Origin: CAYVZZ01 sp964456185
Lineage (GTDB): Bacteria > Pseudomonadota > Gammaproteobacteria > Pseudomonadales > Alcanivoracaceae
Assembly: GCA_964456185.1 (NCBI GenBank)
Contig: CAYVZZ010000034.1
Coordinates: 1-21,740 of the forward strand
Length of the DNA: 21,740 nucleotides
Direction: 5' to 3'
Under the pieces are notes generated by a model. The model was not told the origin of the DNA, ran no database searches, and saw only the letters and a program-made list of their open reading frames with translations. This document shows, in pieces, positions 13,998 to 21,709 of the stretch. A program made the position numbers and the translations under genes. The first letter of the stretch is position 1; the number at the start of each line of letters is the position of its first letter.

Positions 13998-15850
13998 CAG
14001 GAACCTCCTGCCTGACGTTGTTGATATTGCAGTTGAAACTTGCGTCGTAACAGAGCACCTGGGTCATCAGGTACAGCTTGTAACAGGCGTTGCGCCCGGT
14101 CGGGCAGTTTGTCCAGGGGTTTGGATGATGGCTTGGCACCCAGCCGGTTGACCGGTGTATCAGGCTGCTTGGCTTTCTTCTGTTGCTTTAGCGCCTTGTC
14201 CATCTGCTTTTTGTATTGTTGTTGCTGTGTCTTGCTTGCTGATTTGTCTTTCGGCTTGGCTTGAGATGGCTGCTGTTTGGCCGGCTGCTTCTGATTTTTC
14301 GACGAATCCTTACGCTGGTTAGGCTTTTGCTGTTGCCCCTGCTTACCCGCTTTGGGTGTTTTTTGTGACGCGTCTTGCTTCTGCCCGTCGCGTTTTTTCG
14401 AGCTACTTTTTTGGTTATTTTTTTTGCGCTGGTTTTGCTTTTGATTCTGTTTTGATTGCCCTTTCTTGTTTTGTTTCTTTTGCTGTTGCTGCTTTTTCTT
14501 CAGCTTTTTAACGAGTTCGAGGTTGTATTGCGCATCGGCATTATTGGGGTGTTTTTCTAACGCCTTTTCATAAGCCGCGATGGCTTTATCGTACTGCTTC
14601 AATTGCGCATAGGCATTGCCCAAGTTGTATTGGGCATCAGCGGATTTGCTCTGCTGGAAGGCTTTTACGGCGGCTTTGAAATGCCCGGCCTTGTAGGCTG
14701 CACTGCCTTTCCATTGCGGGCTTTCTGCCAGTTTTTCTGCCAGTGCAGGCTGGTTTTGTTCAATGGCTTGGGCGGCTTGTTGGTCGGGGCGCAGCCATAG
14801 CGATTGCCAATCGGCCGCTTGCGCCGGTTGTGGCATTAGCCAGGGGGTAGCTGTCATGACCAGCACCAGCAACCAACCGCGCCGAAAGCCCAAGGCCAAT
14901 AGCAGTAACAAAGGCAATAGCAGCCAGGGGCCGGCGTCTTGCCAATGAGAAAGCGATTTGTCGGTGGCTTGGCGTTTGCCTTGTTGCAGGGCGCTTTCAA
15001 TTTGGCTGATGGCGGCCTGACCATTTTGCACCAGCGCATAAGTGCCATGGCCCGCTTCAGCAATAGCGCGCAAGCGTTGGTCTTGGCGTTGGCTAAGCAC
15101 CAGATTGCCTTCGCTATCGTGTAATAATTTGCCGCGGGGCAGGGTGATGGGCTGACGTTTGTCACTGCCAACACCCAACACGGCAACACGAATACCTTGT
15201 GAGCTGGCTTGGGCGGCTGCCTTGATAGCGGCTTTATTGGCCATGTCGGTAATTAAGACGATTAACCCATGAGGCGCGCCACCTCGTTGCAATAAATTCA
15301 CCGAGCGTTTAATCGCTGCAGCCGCATCGTGGCCGGGCACTGGCATGATGCGAGGTGACATGGCGTCCAGCAAGGCCGATAGACTGTGACTGTCGCGAGT
15401 TAAGGGGGCGACCACGAAGGCATCACCGGCAAAACCAATCAACCCATTAAGCCCCGCAGCATTGGCTTTTAATAAATCGGTCACAGCAAAACGCGCCCGC
15501 GCCATGCGACTGGGTTTAACGTCATCGGCATAAAGGGTGTTGGACAGTGATACTGCAATCACCTGCGCGGCCTTCTGTTGAGCTACGGGCGTGGGCAGTT
15601 TCTTCCAGCTGGGACCAGCCAAAGCAAAAGCCGCTAACACCCAAACCAGTGTGGCCAGAATAATCGGCCAGATGCGTTGCTTGGCTTTACCAGTGAGCAG
15701 GTGGGGCAGCAATGCCGCATCGGCCAGCTGCCGGAAATTGCCTTCACGTTGCGAGAAGTAAACCAGCAGCCAGATTAAGGGCAGGCCACACAACAACCAC
15801 AGCCACTCTGGTTGTATGAAGTGAAACTGTGTCGGTAACAGCTGGCTCAT
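13997..15850 (-). CDS. batB: BatB/BatC-type membrane protein: VWA domain plus TPR repeats
   Basis: A 617-residue protein joining a BatB-like VWA domain to a BatC-like TPR region. Order: TM about 16-33 and 62-80, VWA about 96-285, two TM spans about 307-340, and TPR repeats about 385-445 (DAQYNLGNAYAQLKQYDKAI). A Lys/Gln/Asn/Ser-rich low-complexity stretch (about 448-565) and a short conserved end (DKLPDRAQRLLQAVPDDPG) follow. The MIDAS metal motif DxSxS is altered to S101-L-S103-N-T105, losing the key aspartate. The later ITD motif is retained but followed by MANK rather than G. The start is ATG 15850, since it overlaps the batA stop as ATGA and has GGGGAGG six bases upstream; the frame runs further back to 15868. 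VWA-TPR fusions of BatB and BatC are known in several bacteria. Confidence 0.88.
   Translation of the reverse strand: MSQLLPTQFHFIQPEWLWLLCGLPLIWLLVYFSQREGNFRQLADAALLPHLLTGKAKQRIWPIILATLVWVLAAFALAGPSWKKLPTPVAQQKAAQVIAVSLSNTLYADDVKPSRMARARFAVTDLLKANAAGLNGLIGFAGDAFVVAPLTRDSHSLSALLDAMSPRIMPVPGHDAAAAIKRSVNLLQRGGAPHGLIVLITDMANKAAIKAAAQASSQGIRVAVLGVGSDKRQPITLPRGKLLHDSEGNLVLSQRQDQRLRAIAEAGHGTYALVQNGQAAISQIESALQQGKRQATDKSLSHWQDAGPWLLLPLLLLLALGFRRGWLLVLVMTATPWLMPQPAQAADWQSLWLRPDQQAAQAIEQNQPALAEKLAESPQWKGSAAYKAGHFKAAVKAFQQSKSADAQYNLGNAYAQLKQYDKAIAAYEKALEKHPNNADAQYNLELVKKLKKKQQQQKKQNKKGQSKQNQKQNQRKKNNQKSSSKKRDGQKQDASQKTPKAGKQGQQQKPNQRKDSSKNQKQPAKQQPSQAKPKDKSASKTQQQQYKKQMDKALKQQKKAKQPDTPVNRLGAKPSSKPLDKLPDRAQRLLQAVPDDPGALLRRKFQLQYQQRQAGGS
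14156..14509 (-). repeat. Low-complexity Lys/Gln/Asn-rich coding segment in the VWA-TPR gene
   Basis: This stretch encodes about 118 residues made almost entirely of K, Q, N and S (runs such as KKKQQQQKKQNKKGQ), directly after the TPR repeats. It is strongly basic, likely disordered, and predicted to lie in the periplasm or cytoplasm next to the membrane depending on topology. Similar charged tails follow the TPR part of many BatC proteins, though composition varies. Confidence 0.75.
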
Positions 15851-16872
15851 GCGCGCCTCCCCGACCAATTGACTTTCTGTAATGCACCCAGCAGCCGTGC
15901 TAATAACAATAAGCCCAAGCCGATTAATAGCGGCCAGCGAAAGCCTTCCTGCGGCAGGCGAACCGGCTTGCCACGTTGTTTGGTGGGCTCTAACTGGTCG
16001 ATGGCATGGTAAGCGGCGGCTAAAGATTGGGTATCGGTGGCACGGAAAAATTCGCCGCCGGTGTCATGAGCGATTTTCTTCAACAAACCAATATTCATGC
16101 TGGCCGATGGATTCACCGTGCGCGTGCCGAAAAGGCCGGGCACCTGGAGTTTGTTGGCACCCAAACCGATGGTGTAAATACGCACGCCAGCGGCTTTGGC
16201 GGCCGAGGTGGCAGCCAGTGGAGACAAGGTGCCACTGGTGTTGACGCCGTCGGTGAGTAGCACCATGACACGCTGCTTAACGGGTAATTCGACCAGTCGT
16301 TTGGTGGCAATGGCAATGGCATCGCCAATGGCGGTTTTCTTGCCGGCAATGCCGATTTGTGAGGAATTAAGCTGCGCAGCCACCGCCTGTAAATCATAGG
16401 TGAGCGGCGTGACCAGATAAGCGTGGCTACCAAACAGCGCCAGCCCCAATTGGTCACCTTGGCGACGTTTAATAAAATCACCGGCGATGACTTTGACCGC
16501 CTGCAAGCGGTTAACGGTTTGTCCGCCGATAACCATGTCGCGGGTTTTCATGCTGCCAGATAAATCCGCCACCATCAGCAGGGCGCGACCGCTGTGATGT
16601 TGTACTAGCGGTGGGCCGAGGCGCTGCGGACGTGCCGCTGCAATCACTATGCAAAGCCACGCCAAGGCGAGTAACCAAGGCAATAAACGGCTGCCACCGC
16701 TATGCCCCGAATGCGCCAGCCTGATGGAGTGGGGCAGTTGAAGCAGTTGTCCCGGGCTGGCTTCCGGTAGAAAGCGCCACAGTAACCAGGGCAAGGGGAG
16801 TGCAAGGAAGACCCAAGGCCAGACGAAATGCCATTGCGATAAACCTTGCAGGGTCAGGCTAAGTGAGCTCAT
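15847..16872 (-). CDS. batA: BatA-type VWA domain membrane protein
   Basis: A 341-residue inner-membrane protein with TM spans about 18-34, 63-80 and 312-330. Between the second and third lies a von Willebrand factor A domain. Its metal site is intact: DLSGS (D103, S105, S107), a threonine in the KKTAIGDA segment (T180), and D208 in LLTDGVNTSG. This contrasts with the altered site in the following gene. The PLTYD and TIGLGA segments are usual in BatA/BatB proteins. The ATG at 16872 overlaps the upstream stop as ATGA and has AGGAGG just upstream. In characterised systems the VWA proteins are partners or substrates of the MoxR ATPase. A batA/batB assignment rests on gene order and the intact MIDAS. 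Confidence 0.9.
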   Translation of the reverse strand: MSSLSLTLQGLSQWHFVWPWVFLALPLPWLLWRFLPEASPGQLLQLPHSIRLAHSGHSGGSRLLPWLLALAWLCIVIAAARPQRLGPPLVQHHSGRALLMVADLSGSMKTRDMVIGGQTVNRLQAVKVIAGDFIKRRQGDQLGLALFGSHAYLVTPLTYDLQAVAAQLNSSQIGIAGKKTAIGDAIAIATKRLVELPVKQRVMVLLTDGVNTSGTLSPLAATSAAKAAGVRIYTIGLGANKLQVPGLFGTRTVNPSASMNIGLLKKIAHDTGGEFFRATDTQSLAAAYHAIDQLEPTKQRGKPVRLPQEGFRWPLLIGLGLLLLARLLGALQKVNWSGRRA

Positions 16873-17351
16873 GACGCCTCCTTGCGATAAAGGCGTTTCT
16901 TGGCGCGGCGCGGATGCAACAATGCCAGCTGCAAGATGGGCTTGGCCTCTTCAATGGCGTCCAGATTGGCATCAAAGTCGGGTTGATAACGCTTGTCTTC
17001 CAAGTTTTTTAGCGCCTCAATCGGACGTCCGGGAGAGAGTGTCTGCAACAGCGCTTGCCATTCGGCTTCGGGCAGGTTGCGGTCGGCGTTATCCAATAAC
17101 GGCAAAAGTGCGCGTCTCAGCAGCCGGTGCAATGCCGTGTGCCAATGGGGTTGAGTGGGTAAACGCGTCAAGGTGCTCGCCAGCCATTGGCGCAGGCGCT
17201 TTTGTTTGCGGTGGCGACGCCAAAGCCAAATGGCAAGACCCAGTAGCAATAAAACGGCGACAGCCACCAACCACCAACCGGGTGCCGGCGGCCACCAGCT
17301 GGGTTCAGCAGGCAGGTGGATAGGTTTGAGGGGCAGAGGGGGCTGCTTCAT
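16869..17351 (-). CDS. DUF4381 membrane protein of the Bat operon
   Basis: A 160-residue protein with one TM span (about 24-45, GWWLVAVAVLLLLGLAIWLW) after a Pro/Trp-rich N-terminus, then a cytoplasmic Arg/Lys-rich domain. Features such as PPAPGWW and the LHRLLRRALLPLLD helix match DUF4381, a family found almost only between DUF58 and BatA genes in proteobacterial Bat operons. No enzymatic motif is visible. It overlaps the genes on both sides by 4 bases (ATGA), so its product is probably made in fixed ratio with them. It may be a small structural part of the complex (inference). Confidence 0.85.
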   Translation of the reverse strand: MKQPPLPLKPIHLPAEPSWWPPAPGWWLVAVAVLLLLGLAIWLWRRHRKQKRLRQWLASTLTRLPTQPHWHTALHRLLRRALLPLLDNADRNLPEAEWQALLQTLSPGRPIEALKNLEDKRYQPDFDANLDAIEEAKPILQLALLHPRRAKKRLYRKEAS

Positions 17352-18241
17352 TGCCGAAACTCCCTTGCCAATAAGTGATTCAGTGCCTTAACGGGTTGCG
17401 CTTCGCCGCTGAGTTGCTGGTAAGGCAGGCGTTGTTGTTTTGCCAACCGTTGAAGCTTTTGTTGGCCTTGGTTCATCTGTTGGAAAAACCGTTGGCGTTG
17501 GCGACCAAATAGTCCGAGTAATAGCGGCTTGTTGTCCAATGCCATGGCAAATTGCCCTTTTGGTGGCAGGCGGCATTCCAATGCATCGGCAATGCCCAGC
17601 ACTGACAGCTTGGCATGACGGCCAGCAATAGCCAGACGGCGCAGGTTGTCGTCGTTTAGACAGAAGCCATCGCTGATTAACAGTAAGTGGCTGGGGCGTT
17701 GCGGTAATGCTCGCAGGCGATTCAGTTGTTTTTCCAGGGTGATGGGGGCGGTGCGAGAAGGCTTGGCTAATGCATTACATATCGTCAGGGCACCCCGCCG
17801 TCCGCCGGTGGGCTTGATTAAAGTACTGTGTTCACCGAAACAGGCTAAAGCCGTTTGTTCGCCACTTTGAATAGCCAGCCAGGCTGCTAGAGCGGCACTT
17901 TTGGCGGCCTGTACGGATTTAAAACATCCGCGCGTGCCAAACTGCATGCTGGCGTGGGTATCCAGCAGCACCATGAGGCAACCTTGATGGTCTTCCTGAA
18001 AAATTTTCGTGTGCAGCTTGCCGGTACGGGCTGCCAGCCGCCAGTCGAGGCGGCGGATGTCGTCGCCGGATTGATAAGCACGCGATTCGGCATAGTCCAT
18101 GCCTCGACCGTAAACGGGGCTTTGTTGCGAACCAGTGGCCGTCGCCCTGCTATGGCTGCGTTTGAAACGCAGCTGCTTGGCGCGCGCTTGCAGTGCCAGC
18201 AGCTCGGGCAAGGTGACCTGCGTGAGAGAATGCTCCACCAT
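17348..18241 (-). CDS. DUF58 domain-containing protein of the Bat operon
   Basis: A 297-residue cytoplasmic protein. The DUF58 signature GRGMDYAESRAYQSGDDIR followed by RLDWRLAARTGKLHTK (45-78) is unmistakable. It is followed by a VWA-like fold start LLDTHASMQFG, in which D94 and S98 are kept but the middle serine of DxSxS is H96. DUF58 proteins nearly always pair with MoxR. Their role is unproved, though they are taken to be adaptors or partners of the ATPase. It starts 15 bases after moxR with only a weak ribosome site, and its stop overlaps the DUF4381 start. Confidence 0.92.
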   Translation of the reverse strand: MVEHSLTQVTLPELLALQARAKQLRFKRSHSRATATGSQQSPVYGRGMDYAESRAYQSGDDIRRLDWRLAARTGKLHTKIFQEDHQGCLMVLLDTHASMQFGTRGCFKSVQAAKSAALAAWLAIQSGEQTALACFGEHSTLIKPTGGRRGALTICNALAKPSRTAPITLEKQLNRLRALPQRPSHLLLISDGFCLNDDNLRRLAIAGRHAKLSVLGIADALECRLPPKGQFAMALDNKPLLLGLFGRQRQRFFQQMNQGQQKLQRLAKQQRLPYQQLSGEAQPVKALNHLLAREFRQ

Positions 18242-18256
18242 GATGAACGTCCGGCT

Positions 18257-19267
18257 TTAAGGCAGGGGAACCAATTCCAGTAAGCGCTCCACCAGTTGGT
18301 CGCTGGTGACGCCTTCCGCTTCGGCCTCATAGCTGCGCAACAAACGGTGGCGCAACACATCGGGTGCCACGGCTTGCACGTCATTGGGAGTCACATATTG
18401 CCGCCCATCCAACCAGGCATAGGCGCGGGCACAGCGGTCCAGTGCGATGGTGGCACGCGGGCTGGCACCCCAGGCAATCCAGTGGGCAAGCTCCTTGTCG
18501 TAGTTGGTCGGATTGCGGCTGGCCAAGATGAGTTGTACCAGATAATCATCAACCAGTTCGTTGCAATGCAGTCGGTTAATTTGACGGCGCGCGGCAAAAA
18601 TATCGGTTTGGCTAATGGGATGCTGCTGGCTGGCCGTGGATGCCGCAGTTTCAGGGTCGTTTTGACGCCGTGCCAGCTGCAAAATTTGTCGCTCGGCGCT
18701 GCTGTCCGGGTAGCCAATGGTGACGTGCATGATGAAGCGGTCGAGCTGGGCTTCCGGTAGGTTAAAGGTGCCTTCCTGTTCGATGGGGTTTTGTGTCGCC
18801 ATCACCAAAAATAAGTCGGGCAAATCCCACGTGTGTTTGCCGACGGTAATTTGCCGCTCGGCCATGGCTTCCAATAGTGCCGATTGCACCTTGGCAGGCG
18901 CTCGGTTGATTTCATCGGCCAGTACCAGGTTGTGAAAGAGTGGGCCTTCTTCAAACGCAAAGGTGCCATTTTGCGGCTGAAAAATGTCGGTACCGGTGAG
19001 GTCGGCGGGTAACAAATCCGGCGTAAATTGCACGCGGTGAAAGTTGGCTTCCAGCTGGTCGGCCAGTGCTTTAACGGCGGTGGTTTTCGCCAAGCCGGGA
19101 GCACCTTCTACCAGCAAATGACCATCGGCCAATAAGGCAATCAGTAAACAATCGATTAAATGGGGCTGGCCAATGACGCTATCTTGCAAGTTGGCGCGCA
19201 GCGCCTGAAAGCGTTGCTGTTCGGGAGTGGCCGGTTGGTTCTGGTCGGCAGTGGCTGTGGGTTGCAT
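18257..19267 (-). CDS. moxR: MoxR-family AAA+ ATPase
   Basis: A 336-residue AAA+ ATPase, first gene of the Bat operon. Walker A is the MoxR-type GAPGLAKT (55-62). Walker B is LVLADEINRAP (114-124, E119). Sensor 1 lies in MATQNPIEQEGTF (N160), the arginine finger region is LPEAQLDRF, and the C-terminal lid is present with SPRATIAL (269-276, sensor 2 region). MoxR proteins are chaperone-like ATPases acting on VWA-domain proteins, which follow here. The start ATG 19267 has AGGGG about ten bases upstream. The 131-base gap to cysE contains a strong hairpin (19354-19381), which may separate the two transcripts. Confidence 0.95.
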   Translation of the reverse strand: MQPTATADQNQPATPEQQRFQALRANLQDSVIGQPHLIDCLLIALLADGHLLVEGAPGLAKTTAVKALADQLEANFHRVQFTPDLLPADLTGTDIFQPQNGTFAFEEGPLFHNLVLADEINRAPAKVQSALLEAMAERQITVGKHTWDLPDLFLVMATQNPIEQEGTFNLPEAQLDRFIMHVTIGYPDSSAERQILQLARRQNDPETAASTASQQHPISQTDIFAARRQINRLHCNELVDDYLVQLILASRNPTNYDKELAHWIAWGASPRATIALDRCARAYAWLDGRQYVTPNDVQAVAPDVLRHRLLRSYEAEAEGVTSDQLVERLLELVPLP

Positions 19268-19353
19268 AAAATGGTGCCCCTGTTGTTATGAAAAGACACA
19301 GCTATGAAAACGCGATAAATAGACGCGTGACGCCACTGATATTTGCGCAGCGT

Positions 19354-19381
19354 CCGCCTGTTAAAGACAGCTAACAGGCGG
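19354..19381. terminator. Strong hairpin between cysE and moxR (possible terminator without U-tract)
   Basis: A perfect 10-bp stem, CCGCCTGTTA with TAACAGGCGG, has an 8-base loop. It lies 17 bases beyond the cysE stop in the direction of transcription. No T-run follows on the minus strand, so it may act as a weak or Rho-assisted terminator or as a 3'-end stabiliser for the trmJ-cysE message. The remaining gap (19268-19353) shows no convincing promoter. Confidence 0.45.
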
Positions 19382-19398
19382 AAAAGTTGCGAACTGAA

Positions 19399-20238
19399 TC
19401 AATCTGATGAAGTGACGTCTTTGTCGTTTGTCTTTTCTTTATTGGTGTTGTCTTTATTAGCGCTATCTTTATTAACGTTATCGTCTGTGACGCTACGAAT
19501 GCTGTCGGTGTCCAGCTCGGGAAAGATTTGGTCGCAGCCCTGCAAACCTTGCTGGCGTAATGATTCGCACATTTGTGTCAGTTTGCCATCGACCTTTTGC
19601 GTGTGGTCGAGTAGCTGGCGAATGGCCTCGGCTACCGGGTCGGGCATGCCATTGGCGATGCCATAGGCTTCGAAACCGATTTTCTCGGCAATGGCGGCAC
19701 GACGGCGCTCGGCCTCGGTGCCTTTCTTGAAACGAATGACGTGACCCGGAATGCCGACTACCGTGGCACCGTCCGGTACGGCTTTGGTGACCACGGCGTT
19801 AGAGCCGATTTTTGCCCCTTCACCTACCGTAAAAGGGCCAAGAATCTTGGCACCAGCTCCAACGACCACACCATCTTTCAATGTCGGGTGGCGTTTGCCC
19901 TTGTCCCAGCTGGTGCCACCCAGGGTGACGCCTTGATAAAGGGTGACGTCATCGCCGATTTCAGTGGTTTCGCCAATGACCACACCCATGCCATGGTCAA
20001 TAAAAAAACGGCGACCAATAGCAGCACCCGGGTGAATTTCGATGCCGGTCATGAAACGCCCCAAGCTGGAAAGCATGCGGGCGAGCAGTTTTGCATTGTG
20101 GTTCCACAACCAGTGATTCAGGCGATGCAGCAAAATGGCATGCAAGCCGGGGTAATTTACCAGCACTTCCACGCTGTTGCGGGCGGCTGGGTCACGGTCG
20201 AAAACCGAGGCGATGTCTTCTCTAACGCGTTCGAACAT
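19399..20238 (-). CDS. cysE: Serine O-acetyltransferase CysE
   Basis: It transfers acetyl from acetyl-CoA to L-serine, the first committed step of cysteine synthesis. It has 279 residues. A helical N-terminus leads to the left-handed beta-helix of hexapeptide repeats (about 66-165: IHPGAAIG, IGDDVTLYQGVTLGG, VVGAGAKILG). The active-site pair is D81-H82 in IDHGMGVVIGET. The FKKGTEAE segment ends the core. It is the short N-terminus form found beside iscR in pseudomonads. After about residue 245 comes an acidic, Asn/Lys-rich tail with 5-residue repeats (DNVNK, DSANK, DNTNK) encoded by a 15-bp tandem repeat. The end of the core in this enzyme class takes part in cysteine feedback and synthase binding, so the tail is notable. 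It lies 77 bases after trmJ. Confidence 0.96.
   Translation of the reverse strand: MFERVREDIASVFDRDPAARNSVEVLVNYPGLHAILLHRLNHWLWNHNAKLLARMLSSLGRFMTGIEIHPGAAIGRRFFIDHGMGVVIGETTEIGDDVTLYQGVTLGGTSWDKGKRHPTLKDGVVVGAGAKILGPFTVGEGAKIGSNAVVTKAVPDGATVVGIPGHVIRFKKGTEAERRRAAIAEKIGFEAYGIANGMPDPVAEAIRQLLDHTQKVDGKLTQMCESLRQQGLQGCDQIFPELDTDSIRSVTDDNVNKDSANKDNTNKEKTNDKDVTSSD
19436..19480 (-). repeat. 15-bp tandem repeat in the cysE 3' end
   Basis: On the + strand three units follow each other: TCTTTATTGGTGTTG, TCTTTATTAGCGCTA and TCTTTATTAACGTTA. Degenerate flanking copies lie at 19421-19435 and 19481-19495. The period is a multiple of three, so gain or loss of units changes the CysE tail by five residues without breaking the frame. 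Confidence 0.75.
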
Positions 20239-20315
20239 AGCTTATCCGGTAATGGCGGAGGCGCTAAACGCCTGTCGCAAAAGTGTAAGGGCGTAAGGTA
20301 CTGGAAACAAGCAAC

Positions 20316-21089
20316 CTAGTCATCCAAGCGGTTTTCCAGTGTACGAAATACCCCGCTGAGCAGATTGACCTCGCGGCGGTCGGGACGTGCGCGCAAAAAT
20401 AATCGCTGCAAGCGGGTGACGGCCTGGCCGGGGTTGTCTTCCTGCAAGAAGCCGCTTTTTTGCATCAGGCGCTCAAGGTGAGCGAGCAAATGCTGTTGGG
20501 CGGCTTGCGTGGCGGGCGGTTCGTCCCAGGGAATCTCGGGTAATTGCTGGCGGTGACGTTGGGCTTGGGTGCCTCTGGGTTCCAGTGAGGCCCCCAAAAT
20601 AGCCATGCGAAGCTCATAGCAGATGACTTGTACGGCAGCTGCCGCATTAAGCACGCCATAATCCGGGTTGGAAGGAATACCCGCATGCAAGTTGCAGCGG
20701 TGCATTTCATCGTTCGTCAGGCCGCGGTCTTCACGGCCGATGAGGATGGCGATGCGGGTATCCTCGGCTTCGTTGGCGACCAACTCGCCCATCTCGCGGG
20801 CGCTGACGCAAGGCCAGGGAATGTGCCGTGCGCGACCGCTGGTGGCGATGACCAGCTCGGCATCAGCAATGGCGTCATCCAGGCTGCTGCAGACCTGCGC
20901 GTCCGACAAAATATCAGTAGCACCGCTGGCCAGAGCCGAGGCATCGGCGCTGGGGAAATGTTTGGGGTTGACCAAGCGTAAGTCGGATAGTCCCATGGTT
21001 TTCATGGCGCGGGCGGCCGAGCCAATGTTGCCCGAATGGGTGGTTTCCACCATCACGATGCGGATGTGGTCAAGACGGGGTGAAGACAT
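20316..21089 (-). CDS. trmJ: tRNA (cytidine/uridine-2'-O-)-methyltransferase TrmJ
   Basis: A SPOUT-class enzyme that 2'-O-methylates position 32 of certain tRNAs using S-adenosylmethionine. ATG 21089 gives 257 residues starting MSSPRLDHIRIVMVET. The frame continues upstream to 21140, but the added residues are not family-like. SPOUT motifs are intact: HSGNIGSAARAMKTMG (motif 1), LIGREDRGLTNDE (motif 2) and IPSNPDYGVLNAAAAVQ then ICYE (motif 3, the SAM knot). The C-terminal helical extension (LERLMQKSGF...RLFLRARPDRREVNLLSG) is normal. A CAGGCGA ribosome site precedes this start. It lies first in the trmJ-cysE pair. In many gammaproteobacteria trmJ stands immediately upstream of iscR or cysE-iscR. 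Confidence 0.95.
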   Translation of the reverse strand: MSSPRLDHIRIVMVETTHSGNIGSAARAMKTMGLSDLRLVNPKHFPSADASALASGATDILSDAQVCSSLDDAIADAELVIATSGRARHIPWPCVSAREMGELVANEAEDTRIAILIGREDRGLTNDEMHRCNLHAGIPSNPDYGVLNAAAAVQVICYELRMAILGASLEPRGTQAQRHRQQLPEIPWDEPPATQAAQQHLLAHLERLMQKSGFLQEDNPGQAVTRLQRLFLRARPDRREVNLLSGVFRTLENRLDD

Positions 21090-21270
21090 GCATTTCGCCT
21101 GCGAAAGAAAATGGATGGCTAGTTTATAAAACTTGAACATTTTCGGCGAATCAAATGACGAGCATGCTCAGAGAGCCCTTAAGGATTCTAGACGAGTCCT
21201 TCTTGGTCAGAAATATTTCAGAATGTAAACGGTTAGGAACATGAGCGCACATTCTATGTCAAGCTAAATA

Positions 21271-21289
21271 GAGAGGAACGCGTTCCCTC
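21271..21289. repeat. Palindrome upstream of the small exported protein gene
   Basis: GGAACGCGTTCC (21275-21286) is a perfect 12-bp palindrome. With one bulged base it extends to GAG/CTC arms (21271-21289). It lies 37 bases before the start of the downstream gene and in the divergent gap with trmJ, a position suited to an operator. No known regulator motif was recognised. Confidence 0.4.
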
Positions 21290-21325
21290 GACCGATTATT
21301 TTGAATCAGCCAAAAGAGGAATATG

Positions 21326-21709
21326 ATGAAAAAGCAACTTATGTCAGTACTTGCCTGCGCGACGCTTTTTGCTCCATTAGTGGCGACTGCCGCTCCAACT
21401 GGACAGCAAATGCCACAGACTTTAAATTCACAACAAGCACAAATGCCTACGGTCAGCTCGGCACAATTAAAGAAATTTGCCAATGCCTTTCAAGCTAAGC
21501 AAAAGGTTCAGGCACAATATTCACGTCAAATGGCGCAAGCAGGTAGCAAAGGCGAGCAAGCCAAGATACAAAAGAAGGCCGTTGATGCGATAAAAGCGGA
21601 AATCCAAAAGCGCATGCCGGTTAATGATTACATGAAAGTGGCAAAGGTCATTAATAAGAATCCGCAGATGCGCAAACAATTCATGCATCTGTTAAATGCC
21701 AGCCGATAA
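21326..21709 (+). CDS. Small exported DUF4168-like protein
   Basis: A 127-residue protein with a clear signal peptide (MKKQLMSVLACATLFAPLVA, cleavage near ATA-A at about 22). The mature part is Gln-rich, then helical and basic. VSSAQLKKFANAFQAKQKVQ, then a Lys-rich middle and YMKVAKVINKNPQMRKQF, fit the DUF4168 pattern: (VS-x-QL-x-KFA) at the start, then (Y-x-x-I/V-x(n)-NP-x-x-R) at the end. This is a pattern-level match without database confirmation. Function is unknown; periplasmic location is predicted. Two adjacent ATG codons occur; the second (21326) lies five bases after AGAGGA and is preferred over 21323. It is divergent from trmJ with a 236-base gap that holds a palindrome but no clear promoter. 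Confidence 0.72.
   Translation: MKKQLMSVLACATLFAPLVATAAPTGQQMPQTLNSQQAQMPTVSSAQLKKFANAFQAKQKVQAQYSRQMAQAGSKGEQAKIQKKAVDAIKAEIQKRMPVNDYMKVAKVINKNPQMRKQFMHLLNASR

Noticed and set aside
21090..21140. N-terminal extension of the trmJ frame by 17 residues
   Set aside because: Not conserved in TrmJ; a ribosome site precedes ATG 21089.
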